DNA of 64,000 nt from Chryseobacterium sp. SSA4.19 (GTDB taxonomy: Bacteria; Bacteroidota; Bacteroidia; Flavobacteriales; Weeksellaceae): contig NZ_JAKVIP010000020.1 of the NCBI RefSeq assembly GCF_022601875.1, forward strand, positions 1-64,000, written 5' to 3'. Under the pieces are notes generated by a model. It had not been told where the DNA came from. It saw only the letters and a program-made list of their open reading frames with translations, and made no database searches. Of this stretch, positions 37,357-46,845 are shown piece after piece (the stretch's first letter is position 1; each line of letters begins with the position of its first letter). Made by a program: the position numbers and the translations under genes.

Positions 37357-38121
37357 ATGGAAACAAGAACAAAAATTGCATTCATTACCGGCGGAAGCCG
37401 CGGACTTGGCCGGAATGCAGCCTTAAAAATTGCCGAAAAAGGGCTTGATGTCATTATTACGTATAAAAGCAATAAGGAAGAAGCTGAAAAAACAGTCCGT
37501 GAAATTCAGGCTCTGGGCAGAAAAGCTATTGCTTACCCACTGGATACAAAAGACATCAGAAGTTTTGATGCTTTGGTAAAAACCGTTGGGGACCATCTGG
37601 AAGAAAATACCGGGAGCAGGAATATCGATTACCTCGTTAATAATGCAGGAACCGCTTTATATTCCCCGATTGCTGAAGTGACGGAAGAGCAGCTGGACGA
37701 TGTGGTGGATATTCATTTCAAAGGAGTATTTTTTCTCACCCAGAAATTTTTACCCTTTATTAATGAGAACGGTGGAATCATAAACATCTCTTCCGGACTG
37801 GCAAGGTTTGCTTTACCCGGATCTTCAGTGTACGGTTCCATAAAAGCGAGCGTTGAGACCTTAACGAGGTATATGGCCAAAGAATTAGGATCAAAGAAAA
37901 TCAAAGCGAATGTAGTGGCTCCGGGAGCAATTGAAACCGATTTCGGAGGAGGCAGGACGAGAGATGATGAACAGGTAAACGCAATGGTTGCGGGTGCTAC
38001 GGCATTAGGAAGAGCAGGAGTTCCGGACGATATCGGTGGAGTAGTGGCCTTCCTGTGTACAGAAGATGCACGCTGGATTAACGGGCAGAGAATTGAAGCT
38101 TCCGGCGGGATGTTCCTGTAA
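37357..38121 (+). CDS. SDR family NAD(P)-dependent oxidoreductase
   Basis: A 254-aa classical short-chain dehydrogenase. Cofactor loop TGGSRGLGRNAA (residues 10-21), NNAGTA near 93, catalytic serine in INISSGLARFALPGSS near 142-157, and catalytic Tyr-x-x-x-Lys in VYGSIKAS near 158-165. The C-terminal end carries the typical VVAFLCTEDARWINGQRIE. The substrate cannot be told from sequence. It follows the AraC regulator in the same direction and ends before a hairpin. Confidence 0.95.
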   Translation: METRTKIAFITGGSRGLGRNAALKIAEKGLDVIITYKSNKEEAEKTVREIQALGRKAIAYPLDTKDIRSFDALVKTVGDHLEENTGSRNIDYLVNNAGTALYSPIAEVTEEQLDDVVDIHFKGVFFLTQKFLPFINENGGIINISSGLARFALPGSSVYGSIKASVETLTRYMAKELGSKKIKANVVAPGAIETDFGGGRTRDDEQVNAMVAGATALGRAGVPDDIGGVVAFLCTEDARWINGQRIEASGGMFL

Positions 38122-38181
38122 ATAAGAGAATAAGTTTTTAAGAATTAATCCTATATAACGTACATCTGGGTAATCTCATTA

Positions 38182-38220
38182 AATAATCCGGTGGCTTCCT
38201 ACAGAAGCCACCGGATTATT
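38182..38220. terminator. Bidirectional hairpin sharing the REP core
   Basis: A perfect 17-bp inverted repeat (38182-38198 / 38204-38220) with a CTACA loop, between the convergent SDR and aminotransferase genes. The inner stem CCGGTGGCTTC / GAAGCCACCGG shares its core with the REP-like units at 2611-3192. It would serve as terminator for both genes. Confidence 0.85.
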
Positions 38221-39368
38221 ATATTTTTGAAAGGTTTTCAAGTGCTTTTTCCAGGGTTTCCTGCTTTTTGGCAAAACACAGACGGATCACGTGATCATTC
38301 CGTTTGTTTTTATAAAAGGAGGAAAAAGGAATGCTGGCAACTTTGTGGGTAGCAGTAAGTTCACCGGCAAATTCAAAATCATTTTTGTCAGAGATTTTGT
38401 CATATTTTAAAGCCTGGAAATACGTGCCTTCACAATCCAGCAACTCAAAAGGCGTATTGGATAACCCCCTGTCTTAAAAAGTCCCTTTTTTCCTGGAAGA
38501 ATTGGTTTAAATACAGGTAATGATCAGGGTTTTTCATATGTTCGGCCAAAGCCAGTTGAAGAGGCATGTTTACGGAAAACACATTGAATTGATGAACTTT
38601 CCTGAATTCATCTGTTAAATTCTTAGGTGCAGCACAATAGCCTATTTTCCAGCCGGTTACATGAAACAATTTCCCAAAGGAAGCGACGACAAGACTTCTT
38701 TCTTTTAATTCGGGATATCTGCAGATACTCAGATGTTGTTTACAGTCAAAAACAATATTTTCATATACTTCATCACTAAGGATCAGTATCGAAGTATCTT
38801 TTACAAGAGCAGTCAGTTCCTGAAGATCATGTTCTTTTAAAATCCTTCCTGACGGATTATTGGGATTGTTAAGAATAACCATTCTGGTTTTTTCACTCAT
38901 CAGGCTTTTTACCGCATTCCAGTCAATACTGTAGTCAGGCGCCTGCATTTCAAAACGTTTTACAATGCCTCCGAAAAGTTCTACCGTCGGTTCATAACAG
39001 TCATAAGCCGGTTCAAAAATAATTACCTCGTCGTCTTTCCTGATGAAAGTGGCAATGGCAGTAAAGATGGCTTGGGTGCCGCCAGCCGTTATGGTAATTT
39101 CTGATTCGGGATGATAAACAGCCTGATGGCTGTGTTCGATTTTTTTGGCAATCTCTTCCTTCAGGCCGATTATGCCACCCATCGGAGCATACTGGTTGAA
39201 TCCTTTTTTTATAAAATATTCGGCGTGGCCTAACAGTTCTGGATCCGACATGAAATCCGGAAATCCCTGGGAAAGATTAATCGCTTCATGCTCATGAGCC
39301 AGCTGGGTCATCTGGCTGAAGATGGTAGTCCCGATATGAGAAAGTTTGGATAAAGGAAGTTGAATCAT
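38219..39368 (-). pseudogene. Methionine-type (class I/II) aminotransferase, frameshifted
   Basis: PLP-dependent fold-type I aminotransferase of the YbdL/KAT type. Open part 38445-39368 contains INLSQGFPDF near 31-40, NNPNNPSGRILKEHD near 165, and the PLP lysine in SFGKLFHVTGWKIGYC near 228-243. The frame stops after RDFLRQGVIQYAF. The remaining 74 residues continue in another frame (38219-38443) as LLDCEGTYFQALKYDKISDK. A G-run of five (C-run 38465-38469 on the plus strand) should be four: removing one G gives RQGLSNTPFELLDCEG and one 382-aa protein. The lesion may be real or a homopolymer read error. Confidence 0.85.
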
Positions 39369-39429
39369 TAAAGGAATTATTTCTTACTTCGAATTTAATT
39401 CATTTTTTGTAATCAGAAGCAGAAATTCC

Positions 39430-39462
39430 ATAAAAAAGACTGTCTTTCCAAGAACAGTCTTT
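39430..39462 (-). terminator. Rho-independent terminator (minus strand)
   Basis: The stem AAAGACTGT (39435-39443) / ACAGTCTTT (39454-39462). On the minus strand it is followed by TTTTTT, so it terminated transcription of the T9SS remnant at 39487. Confidence 0.75.
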
Positions 39463-39486
39463 GAAGTTGCAGCATTCTGTGAACGT

Positions 39487-39610
39487 CTATTGTGAAATCA
39501 GCAGTTTCTGGAAACTCCTGGTATGTTCAGATTTAACTTCAACAATGTAGGCACCCTGTACCAGCTTCTCAATATTCAGGCCATCCCCATCATTATAATT
39601 GACCATTCTG
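39487..39610 (-). pseudogene. Orphan T9SS C-terminal sorting-domain fragment
   Basis: About 40 codons on the minus strand read N-Y-N-D-G-D-G, LNIEKLVQGAYIVEVKSEH and TRSFQKLLISQ followed by TAG at 39487-39489. That is the end of a type A T9SS sorting domain, nearly the same as the end of the protein at 46846-48066 (EKLIQGVYMVEV / FQKLIISK). No protein body precedes it; the upstream sequence is A+T-rich non-coding. It is the surviving tail of a deleted secreted-protein gene. Confidence 0.75.
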
Positions 39611-39773
39611 GAGATCTAGGCAAAAAGCAATTAGACGCATATAATATAAAAAAAATAGATGAAAAAGTGTAATTTTTTCACTATTTATTGAATAATATGG
39701 TGAATGTATAATTGATTAATAATGCAACATAAGCTGGAGAATGTTGCATGGAAACCTATGTTTGGGTGATTTT

Positions 39774-39809
39774 AAAAAAAGCAGCAGAAACTTTTAAAGC
39801 TTCTACTGC
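39774..39809 (-). terminator. Probable terminator of the protease gene (minus strand)
   Basis: The stem GCAGCAGAAACTT / AAGCTTCTACTGC with two G-T pairs. On the minus strand it is followed by TTTTTTT. A second hairpin ATGCAACAT / ATGTTGCAT lies further on at 39722-39749. Confidence 0.65.
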
Positions 39810-39869
39810 CCGCGAATATTTGTATTTTATATATTTAGCCTTAAAAAAGATGAATTATGCTTTCATCAG

Positions 39870-42650
39870 TTAATTTTTAATTAATTTATGAACCGCACTA
39901 TATCCTTTAGTGTCCTGAATTGTAACGAAGTAAACGCCTGTATGCAGTTTACTTATATTTAGTGTTATGGAATTTTTTCCTGCCTCTGTCTTATGGGAAT
40001 AATCCATTACTGTTTTTCCCTTCATATCAGTAACCATGATCTTTATCGTAGTTTTATATTCACAATCCATTGTTAATGTGATATCATCTTTTGCCGGGTT
40101 TGGAACCATTGTTGACTGGGCTGTATTAATACTTGCTTTTGGAATAGTAGGACTTGGCGGAGTATCTTCCATTCCGAAATTTTCAGAATCTTCATTGTTT
40201 TTTAGCATTTGTGCCGCATTCCAGAAATAGTTTTGCATAAACCCGTTATTTCCCCTGTAAAATAATTTGTTCCCCGGACCTACGCCTATTGAGCCCGCTA
40301 CATTATTAGCATTGGGAGCCTGCCAGCTGGTTTCAACCCAGTCATGAATCCATGTATTATTGTTACTGCGATAATATAGATGCATTTTCCCGTCAGTACC
40401 ACGGTAAAAAATCTGATTACCTTCTCCTGCACTTACATCCCCATACACATTGGTATCATTGCTTGTGCCCAGCCATTCATGCTGCCAGGAATTAGAGCTC
40501 CAGTAATACCTGTGCATCTTATTGTCTGCACCACGATAATAAACAGTATTGTTATTGTTTTTATCAATACTGATAGCCCCCGGAGCGGAATGGATATTGT
40601 AACCGGAATAGGCGTTACTTCCGGCAGGGTCCACATAGGCATGTACCCAGGCATTGTTACCCCAGTAATACATCTGTAGTTTTCCGTCCCCGCCCCTGTA
40701 AAATACCTGGGTTCCTTGGCTACCCACCACAATATCGCCATCGATTTTCGTATTGTTATTAATGCTTCCTGAGATAACCCCATGCTGCCATGCATTATTA
40801 CTCCAGTAATAAATATGCATTTTATTGTCTGTACCACGGTAGTATACTTCATTATTGACGTCTCCCAATGCAAGACTGTGTGGAGAGCTGTGAACGGAGC
40901 CTCCCAGAACGCCATGCTGCCAGTTATTATTGGCCCAGTACATGGTATGTATGCTTCCATTGATGCTTCTATAGAACACCTGGTTACCGAGACCTACAGC
41001 TATATCCCCATTAACCAGATCTGAAGCTGAGCTGGTAGGCTGAATTGTACCATGCTGCCAGCCGGCAATATTCCAGTAATACATCTGTATCTGATTATTG
41101 GGTGCCCTGTAAAATATCTGATTGCCGAGCCCTACATGAACTACATCATAGGCGCTGTTATGAACTTTTCTGGTATTGGTATTCTGCGGAAATTTGAAAT
41201 GTCTCCAACCGGCAGGGATAAGCCCTTGTATAGACATCTGATTGGTATTATTGGGATCCAGATGGTCTCTAAGCCTTTGGCTTGATCCGCCATAATTCCA
41301 GGATGCTGATAAACGGCCGAAATAGGAATGATTTTCAGGTGGGCAGAAATATTTGTGCCTTATTTCAGGGAATGGCCATCCACCCACATATTCTTCACTG
41401 TTAGTCGCTGTTGAATTTCCTATAATTTTCCCATCCTGATTAAATAAAGGGGAGCCGGATGAGCCGCCTTCTATTGAAGCATTATCAGGATGTGATTCCC
41501 ACAATGTGTAGGCTTCGAAGGTTCTTGTAAGTGTAGGGGTAATTTTTACATCAACAGGGTCTGGATTGGGAATCAATGGCTGATCATCAAACGTTATTTT
41601 TTTAGGATTTCCGCGGGGATGGTGGATCACGATACCCCTGTAAGGATTATGCTCTGATCTGTCCCAACCCGGAAAATAGGCTTTATAAGAAGACGGGATT
41701 CTGTCATTCAGCTGAAGCAGCAGCATATCAGCGTAATCATTAGAGCTTATGCGGGTAGCTCCTGATACTTTAATAACATCATCGTTTTTTCTGTAATCCG
41801 ACTTAGGGCCGTCGCATTCTTCTTTCTCATGGTTAAAGTAGAAAACGCTGTTTGCCGGGTTGCTCAGTAAACCATAACAATGGTCAGCGGTCAGGAACAA
41901 AGGCTTTCCGTTATTGGCCGTATTATTGATCAAAGATCCTGAACAAAGTCCTGTACCACCCACAGTAATAAGTGCAACTCCTCTTTTATGGGTTTGCCAT
42001 TCGTTTCCAACAGCACAGTTGATATCATTGTGGCAGTCTAAAATTTTCTTTGGTTTTTCTGTACTGCTTACTAAGTCAAACACATCCAGAAAATCATGAG
42101 ACACATTTCCAATGGTGAAGTATGAAGCTCCTTCTTTATAGCTGCTGTCTTTAACAACCAGTTCTACGATGATACTGCTTCCGGGTACCAGCTCGGTAGG
42201 GTATATATCACTTTCCTTATTGTAATTATTGGTTACAGGTCCCACTACATAGCTCATGTCTTCGTTATAAAGAAAAAGGCTGGTGTCATCCGGGAGGCGC
42301 ATATTTTTGAATATCAGCATCATGGAGTAGGCGTCTTTTGAGGTGATCCTGTAACGCCATACGTGCAGATCATCTACCTTTTCCCATTGGCCGGAATTTA
42401 CTGTTGTGATTTCAGTGTCAAATTTTTTGGCAAAAATCAAAGGAACTGATTGATCGCTAAAATCGTTTTCCTGTAGCGTTTCCTGAATACTGAAAGAAGG
42501 ACATACAAAAGTTTTGATGTCGGTGCTAAAACCATCATAAACGGTTGTTGTAGGATTCAGAAGAGCTTCCTGGGCTGATAATGCATTTCCCAGCAATGCG
42601 AATAGAACGAGGGGAATATTTTTTCTAAAAAGAATAGGTATTGTTTTCAT
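39870..42650 (-). CDS. Secreted trypsin-like protease with lectin-like propeller and T9SS tail
   Basis: A 926-aa secreted protein. Signal peptide residues 1-26. A trypsin-fold serine protease of the lysyl-endopeptidase kind spans about 205-470 with triad candidates His255 (LTADHCYG), Asp near 306 (NDYADMLLLQ) and Ser near 396 (EGGSSGSPLF). Residues about 490-815 hold seven repeats of about 45 aa with the core QIFYR-N-IQMYYWN-WQHG, a seven-bladed propeller like PLL/AAL-type lectins, suggesting sugar binding. The last 80 residues are a T9SS type A sorting domain (MVPNPAKDDITLTM...HTGVYFVTIQD). So it is probably a cell-surface or secreted enzyme that binds glycans. Confidence 0.88.
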   Translation of the reverse strand: MKTIPILFRKNIPLVLFALLGNALSAQEALLNPTTTVYDGFSTDIKTFVCPSFSIQETLQENDFSDQSVPLIFAKKFDTEITTVNSGQWEKVDDLHVWRYRITSKDAYSMMLIFKNMRLPDDTSLFLYNEDMSYVVGPVTNNYNKESDIYPTELVPGSSIIVELVVKDSSYKEGASYFTIGNVSHDFLDVFDLVSSTEKPKKILDCHNDINCAVGNEWQTHKRGVALITVGGTGLCSGSLINNTANNGKPLFLTADHCYGLLSNPANSVFYFNHEKEECDGPKSDYRKNDDVIKVSGATRISSNDYADMLLLQLNDRIPSSYKAYFPGWDRSEHNPYRGIVIHHPRGNPKKITFDDQPLIPNPDPVDVKITPTLTRTFEAYTLWESHPDNASIEGGSSGSPLFNQDGKIIGNSTATNSEEYVGGWPFPEIRHKYFCPPENHSYFGRLSASWNYGGSSQRLRDHLDPNNTNQMSIQGLIPAGWRHFKFPQNTNTRKVHNSAYDVVHVGLGNQIFYRAPNNQIQMYYWNIAGWQHGTIQPTSSASDLVNGDIAVGLGNQVFYRSINGSIHTMYWANNNWQHGVLGGSVHSSPHSLALGDVNNEVYYRGTDNKMHIYYWSNNAWQHGVISGSINNNTKIDGDIVVGSQGTQVFYRGGDGKLQMYYWGNNAWVHAYVDPAGSNAYSGYNIHSAPGAISIDKNNNNTVYYRGADNKMHRYYWSSNSWQHEWLGTSNDTNVYGDVSAGEGNQIFYRGTDGKMHLYYRSNNNTWIHDWVETSWQAPNANNVAGSIGVGPGNKLFYRGNNGFMQNYFWNAAQMLKNNEDSENFGMEDTPPSPTIPKASINTAQSTMVPNPAKDDITLTMDCEYKTTIKIMVTDMKGKTVMDYSHKTEAGKNSITLNISKLHTGVYFVTIQDTKGYSAVHKLIKN

Positions 42651-42764
42651 AGGTGGTATAGTGGAGATTAAAAGTTTTTATAAGCTTGAGTAATCCGGCA
42701 ATGAGCAATAAAAAAAAGTAAAAACACATTCCGACCCATGGCTGGAATGTGTTTACAATCATCA

Positions 42765-42968
42765 TTATTTAGGCTCTACCCATGGAAGACCTCCCCATGG
42801 CATTGTGTAGATAGCTGGAATCCCGCCAATAGGTTGGTTGGGATTTTGAACAATAGGTGGCTGGGCCGGGTTAATTGCCCCCGGACTACTTGGCGTAATA
42901 AAAGCGGTTCCACCTGCAATAGAATTCATTTCCTTTTTCTTAAGTACTTTTCCTATGATTTTTTTCAT
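42765..42968 (-). CDS. GG-leader proline-rich peptide (67 aa)
   Basis: MKKIIGKVLKKKEMNSIAGG is a double-glycine leader. The core TAFITPSSPGAINPAQPP, IVQNPNQPIGGIPAIYT, MPWGGLPWVEPK has many Pro and Gly and no Cys, so it is different from the trio at 35451-36170. It lies 114 bp upstream of the protease gene in the same direction and could be cotranscribed, but no evidence links them functionally. Confidence 0.75.
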   Translation of the reverse strand: MKKIIGKVLKKKEMNSIAGGTAFITPSSPGAINPAQPPIVQNPNQPIGGIPAIYTMPWGGLPWVEPK

Positions 42969-43077
42969 GATAATTTTTTTAGTTGATTAACATGACGAAA
43001 ATAGAGAAGAGTATTAACAAAAAACATATATAACTAATAAGTGCGGGGGCTGGGTCAGTAAATGCGAAAAGAATATT

Positions 43078-43812
43078 TTAATCCGTATTTCCAATTTTAT
43101 GAAGGAAATCATTTTTTCGACGGAATGAAACGTCAAGAACAGAGCCGTCACTCATAACAACCTGTCCGCCCCGGCCTTTGATATATTCCTGAAGATGATC
43201 CACATTAATAAGATGTTTATGATGTATCCTGAAAAAATTAAGTTCGGGAAGTGCCTGTTCAAATTCATGAAGAGTCCTGGAAACCATTATTTTGGTTTTA
43301 TTGGTAAGATAAAAGGTAGTATAACTGGAATCTGCTTCACAGCGGATAATATCGGCAATACCTACGACTTTAAATCCCTGCAGGGTAGAAAGAGTGATTT
43401 TATTGTCCTGCCACGGATTATTGTTATGTGCAGGCTGTATTTTTTTTATATTTTCCAGCGCTTTGTTGACTGCAATGATAAAATCAATTTTTTTGATAGG
43501 CTTTAAAAGATAATCGGTAGCTCCGTTTTTAATAGCCTGAATGGCAAAATTCTCAAAAGCTGTAACGAAGATAATTTGAGAGGACAGTTCTTTAAATTTA
43601 GCAAGTAAATCAAAAGCGGTACCATCACTCAGCCGGATATCCAGAAACAAAATGTCCGGTGAGTTTTTGGTAAGATAAATGTAAGCTTCTTCCACACTTG
43701 AAGCCTCGAAACTTATTTCAAGCTCGGAAAATTCTTTTTTCAGCAATAAGGAAATATAATCTCTTCCATGCTTTTCGTCATCAATGATGCAAATTTGTGT
43801 TTTCGTTTTCAT
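43078..43812 (-). CDS. LytTR-type response regulator
   Basis: A 244-aa response regulator. The receiver domain (1-125) has acidic residues IIDDEKHG near 9-16, phosphoacceptor Asp in DILFLDIRL near 57, Thr in IFVTAF near 84 and Lys in YLLKPI near 104. The LytTR DNA-binding domain spans about 140-238 with VGIADIIRCEADSSYTTFYL, MVSRTLHEFEQALPELNFFR and IHHKHLINVDHLQEYI. Its ATG lies within the end of the sensor kinase gene (32-nt overlap), so it is the cognate regulator of that kinase. Confidence 0.93.
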   Translation of the reverse strand: MKTKTQICIIDDEKHGRDYISLLLKKEFSELEISFEASSVEEAYIYLTKNSPDILFLDIRLSDGTAFDLLAKFKELSSQIIFVTAFENFAIQAIKNGATDYLLKPIKKIDFIIAVNKALENIKKIQPAHNNNPWQDNKITLSTLQGFKVVGIADIIRCEADSSYTTFYLTNKTKIMVSRTLHEFEQALPELNFFRIHHKHLINVDHLQEYIKGRGGQVVMSDGSVLDVSFRRKNDFLHKIGNTD

Positions 43813-46699
43813 ATGATGTTATATAAAGTTTTATTTGTGTTCCATGCTTTCCGTATTTTTCAGAAAGATTAATGATTTCTAAAATAATATTGGTTTCGAA
43901 GAGCTGTTTAAAGGTTTCAATTCTTTTTTGGGACAATTTTAACCCAAAAGAATTATTCCCGGCGAAAGATTCATTTTTGATTCTGATCCCGTCACCATTA
44001 TCTTCAATCGTAATGCAGAGGGTAGAATCTGTATGGTCAAAAGATATTTTAATAAAACCTTTTCGGTTCTTCAAACCGGAAATCCCATGTTTTATGGCGT
44101 TCTCTACAAAAGGTTGAATTAATAATGAGGGAATTATCCAGTTCCTGTTTACTTGTTCAGAGATATGTATTTCATAATCAAACAGTTCATTTTGTCGAAG
44201 TTTTTCCATATCCATATATAAAAAGAGATATTCTGCTTCGTCTCTTATAGGCATGAAAGTTTGTTCCGAATAATAAAGTGTTTTTCTGATGAGCTGAGAA
44301 AATGTATCCAGATAATTTTCCGTTTCCTCATAATCCTCTTTGAACAGCAGATATTTAATAGAATTAAGGCAGTTATAAATAAAATGAGGGTTGATTTGTG
44401 CCTTGATGGCCTGCAGCTCCAGTTCCGCAATCTTTTTCCCATAATAGATCTTTTCCAGCTTTTTACTGCGCTTCCTTTTAAAATAAACACTCATCCCGAG
44501 AATAAGAATTACCATGGCCAGTATTGCTACAAGTAATCTAAACCATCGGGTCTGCCAAAAAAGAGGATGAATTTCAAATTCCGTATCGGTAGACCGGAAA
44601 GACTCCTTGCCATTGTATCCTAAACCGAAAATTTTCAGGACATATTTTCCGGGAGGCAGTGAACTTAAAATGATTTTCGATGAATTATTGATCTGCCACT
44701 TATGATTCAGCCCTTCCACCAGATAACGGTAGCCGATCTTGCCCTGTGAAGCATAATCAGGAAAGCTTACATTAAAAGTGACATCTTCAGGAGAAGTACC
44801 CTCCAATTTTTTATTGGCCCCAAAATACTCTTTATCACCTATTTTTACGGAATTCACAATAACTTTCTTATTGATGGATTTTTCCTGGACCAGCAGCTTT
44901 TTTATGGAAAACCTGCCGAGACCTTTAGAGGTACCGATGAAAACCGAATCGTTCCTCATAACACAGCCTGCTACGAGATTCGATGGAAGGCCGTCGGTCT
45001 TCGTAAAGTTATTAATCGTAAAACGGTTTCCTCTCAGTTCAATCCTGGAAATTCCGGAGTTTGTACCTGCCCAGAATGTATTTTGATTTTCGACGGTGAT
45101 TTTTTTTACCTGATCGCTGATCAGCCCCGTGTGCTCGGTTATCTTTTTTACAATTCCTTTTGAGTCGAACAGAATGATTCCGTTGAGGTTGGTAGCACCT
45201 GCGTAAAGATTATCGTGCAGTTTTTTAAGATCCGTAAAATAATACCCCTTCAGGAATATTTTTTTTCTTTTCGTCTTGGCATTTACTTTGTAAAGATCGC
45301 TGAAACTGCCTACGAACAAACTGTCTTTGGCAAAAGGTAAAGCCGTGTAGCATCTTTCAGGAAAAATCAGGTCTTTATTCCCCGTTTTTAAATCATAGGT
45401 AAAAAGTCCGTTGACCAGGCACAGCAAAACGGAATTCCATGAATAGGAAACAAGGTTTTTCGTACTTAATATATTTGCGCTCTGTGTTTTGCTCACCGTA
45501 TCATACACCAGAAATTTATCCGAAAACCCGAATATGATATATTTACCTTTTGCCAGTACAGACCTGCATTCGGTCTTATCATACCGGTTAAAAACAATAT
45601 TTTGAAACCTGCCGTTTCTGTATATTCCCCCTGCCGACCGGTTGTAGCCCAAAACAATATCTTCACCGTTTCTCTCTATGGACTTAATGTACTCCGAATT
45701 GTTTTTCAAAGGAAAGCCGATATGATTTTCAAAAAAAGCCCTGGCAATGAAAAAGAGCCCGTCATTCCTGGAATTAAACCAGACATTGTCGTCTTTATCC
45801 ACAAGAATATGATGAACGATGTATTTATCAAGAAACTTTACCGGCTTTATTGGCTTTCGTCCGCTTTCTTTTAACGATTGATTGTAAAACAGGGTGCCTC
45901 CGTTTACCAGACTTACCCACAATTTATAATTCCTGTCGATAAAAGTGTAGAAGAATTTCTCCTTTACAGCATAGGTCCTGATTTTTTTCAGACGGTAAGG
46001 TGAGACGAACCTGAATACATGCAGCAGGTTGTTTTTGTCCTGAAAGGTTATGAAATTATCTTTGTGAAACATGAACCCGGACTTTTCAAAAGGGATAATC
46101 CGGATTTGGTGGGTTACTGTATGATAGGCGGTAATGGCTTTTTCTTCATCATTCTGAAGGTAAAGGATCTTGTTGCGGACGTCAAACTTCAGGGTATAAT
46201 ACGGTTTACCGTGAAAATTGATCAGGAGCGGGATTTTTTTTATTTTTCCGTTTTCATAGACAATAAGGTTCTTCGGATTTTTCATGCTGTACAGATAAAG
46301 CCGGTTGCCATCCCGTTCAACCCCCGGAATGGAACTTCCCAGCTGGTACTTCAGATGGTTGTTGATGTCGGAATTTATAATCTTCCCGTTTTTGAGATAA
46401 GCAAAATCGTTTAAAAACGGAATAATAAATACTTCTCCGTTGGGCAGCGGTTCGCATGAAATGACTTCGATGTTCTTCAGGCCGTCTTCTTTTCCGTACT
46501 GCCGGAATTCTTTTCCGTCAAATTTAAACAGGCCGTTATCACTGCCGATCCAAATAAAACCTTCTTTATCCTGCCTCAGGTGATAATTATAGGAACTGTT
46601 CAGTCCATCATTTTCATTATAGTTAATCAGCCCGGGAATCTGTGACTGATATATTGAAAATGATAAAGCAATGAAAATAAAAAATAATTTTACATACAT
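43781..46699 (-). CDS. LytS-type sensor histidine kinase with two-component propeller
   Basis: A 972-aa sensor. A signal peptide (about 1-19) leads to a large extracytoplasmic propeller built of Reg_prop-like repeats (SYNYHLRQDKEGFIWIGSDN near 36, VSLVNGG, VWFNSRNDGLF). A Y_Y_Y domain follows (GYRYLVEGLNHKWQI, LPPGKYVLKIFGLGYNG), then a single TM helix near 723-743 (LLVAILAMVILILGMSVYF). The cytoplasmic His_kinase part has phospho-His772 in INPHFIYNCLNSI, the N-box PFVENAIKHG near 865 and the G-box IEDNGDGI near 890. The ligand is unknown; related sensors respond to polysaccharide or peptide products. Confidence 0.94.
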   Translation of the reverse strand: MYVKLFFIFIALSFSIYQSQIPGLINYNENDGLNSSYNYHLRQDKEGFIWIGSDNGLFKFDGKEFRQYGKEDGLKNIEVISCEPLPNGEVFIIPFLNDFAYLKNGKIINSDINNHLKYQLGSSIPGVERDGNRLYLYSMKNPKNLIVYENGKIKKIPLLINFHGKPYYTLKFDVRNKILYLQNDEEKAITAYHTVTHQIRIIPFEKSGFMFHKDNFITFQDKNNLLHVFRFVSPYRLKKIRTYAVKEKFFYTFIDRNYKLWVSLVNGGTLFYNQSLKESGRKPIKPVKFLDKYIVHHILVDKDDNVWFNSRNDGLFFIARAFFENHIGFPLKNNSEYIKSIERNGEDIVLGYNRSAGGIYRNGRFQNIVFNRYDKTECRSVLAKGKYIIFGFSDKFLVYDTVSKTQSANILSTKNLVSYSWNSVLLCLVNGLFTYDLKTGNKDLIFPERCYTALPFAKDSLFVGSFSDLYKVNAKTKRKKIFLKGYYFTDLKKLHDNLYAGATNLNGIILFDSKGIVKKITEHTGLISDQVKKITVENQNTFWAGTNSGISRIELRGNRFTINNFTKTDGLPSNLVAGCVMRNDSVFIGTSKGLGRFSIKKLLVQEKSINKKVIVNSVKIGDKEYFGANKKLEGTSPEDVTFNVSFPDYASQGKIGYRYLVEGLNHKWQINNSSKIILSSLPPGKYVLKIFGLGYNGKESFRSTDTEFEIHPLFWQTRWFRLLVAILAMVILILGMSVYFKRKRSKKLEKIYYGKKIAELELQAIKAQINPHFIYNCLNSIKYLLFKEDYEETENYLDTFSQLIRKTLYYSEQTFMPIRDEAEYLFLYMDMEKLRQNELFDYEIHISEQVNRNWIIPSLLIQPFVENAIKHGISGLKNRKGFIKISFDHTDSTLCITIEDNGDGIRIKNESFAGNNSFGLKLSQKRIETFKQLFETNIILEIINLSEKYGKHGTQIKLYITSYENENTNLHH

Positions 46700-46798
46700 T
46701 ATTTATATCTGTTCATCGTGAATTATTAGTTTAAATAAATATATCAAAAAATATGGAAGTTTGCTCTTATATTTTTAATTTCTTCTGAAAGCAAAAAC

Positions 46799-46826
46799 GG
46801 AAAGCTGCCTTAAAAGGCAGCTTTCC
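46799..46826 (-). terminator. Strong hairpin terminator (minus strand)
   Basis: A perfect 13-bp stem GGAAAGCTGCCTT / AAGGCAGCTTTCC with a 2-nt loop. On the minus strand it is followed by GTTTTTG. It lies just after the stop of the T9SS protein gene at 46846. Confidence 0.85.
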
Positions 46827-46845
46827 ATACTAATTGTTAACGGTA

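Noticed and set aside
40036..41285. Several plus-strand frames opposite the lectin-protease gene
   Set aside because: They are shadows of the repetitive propeller codons on the minus strand.
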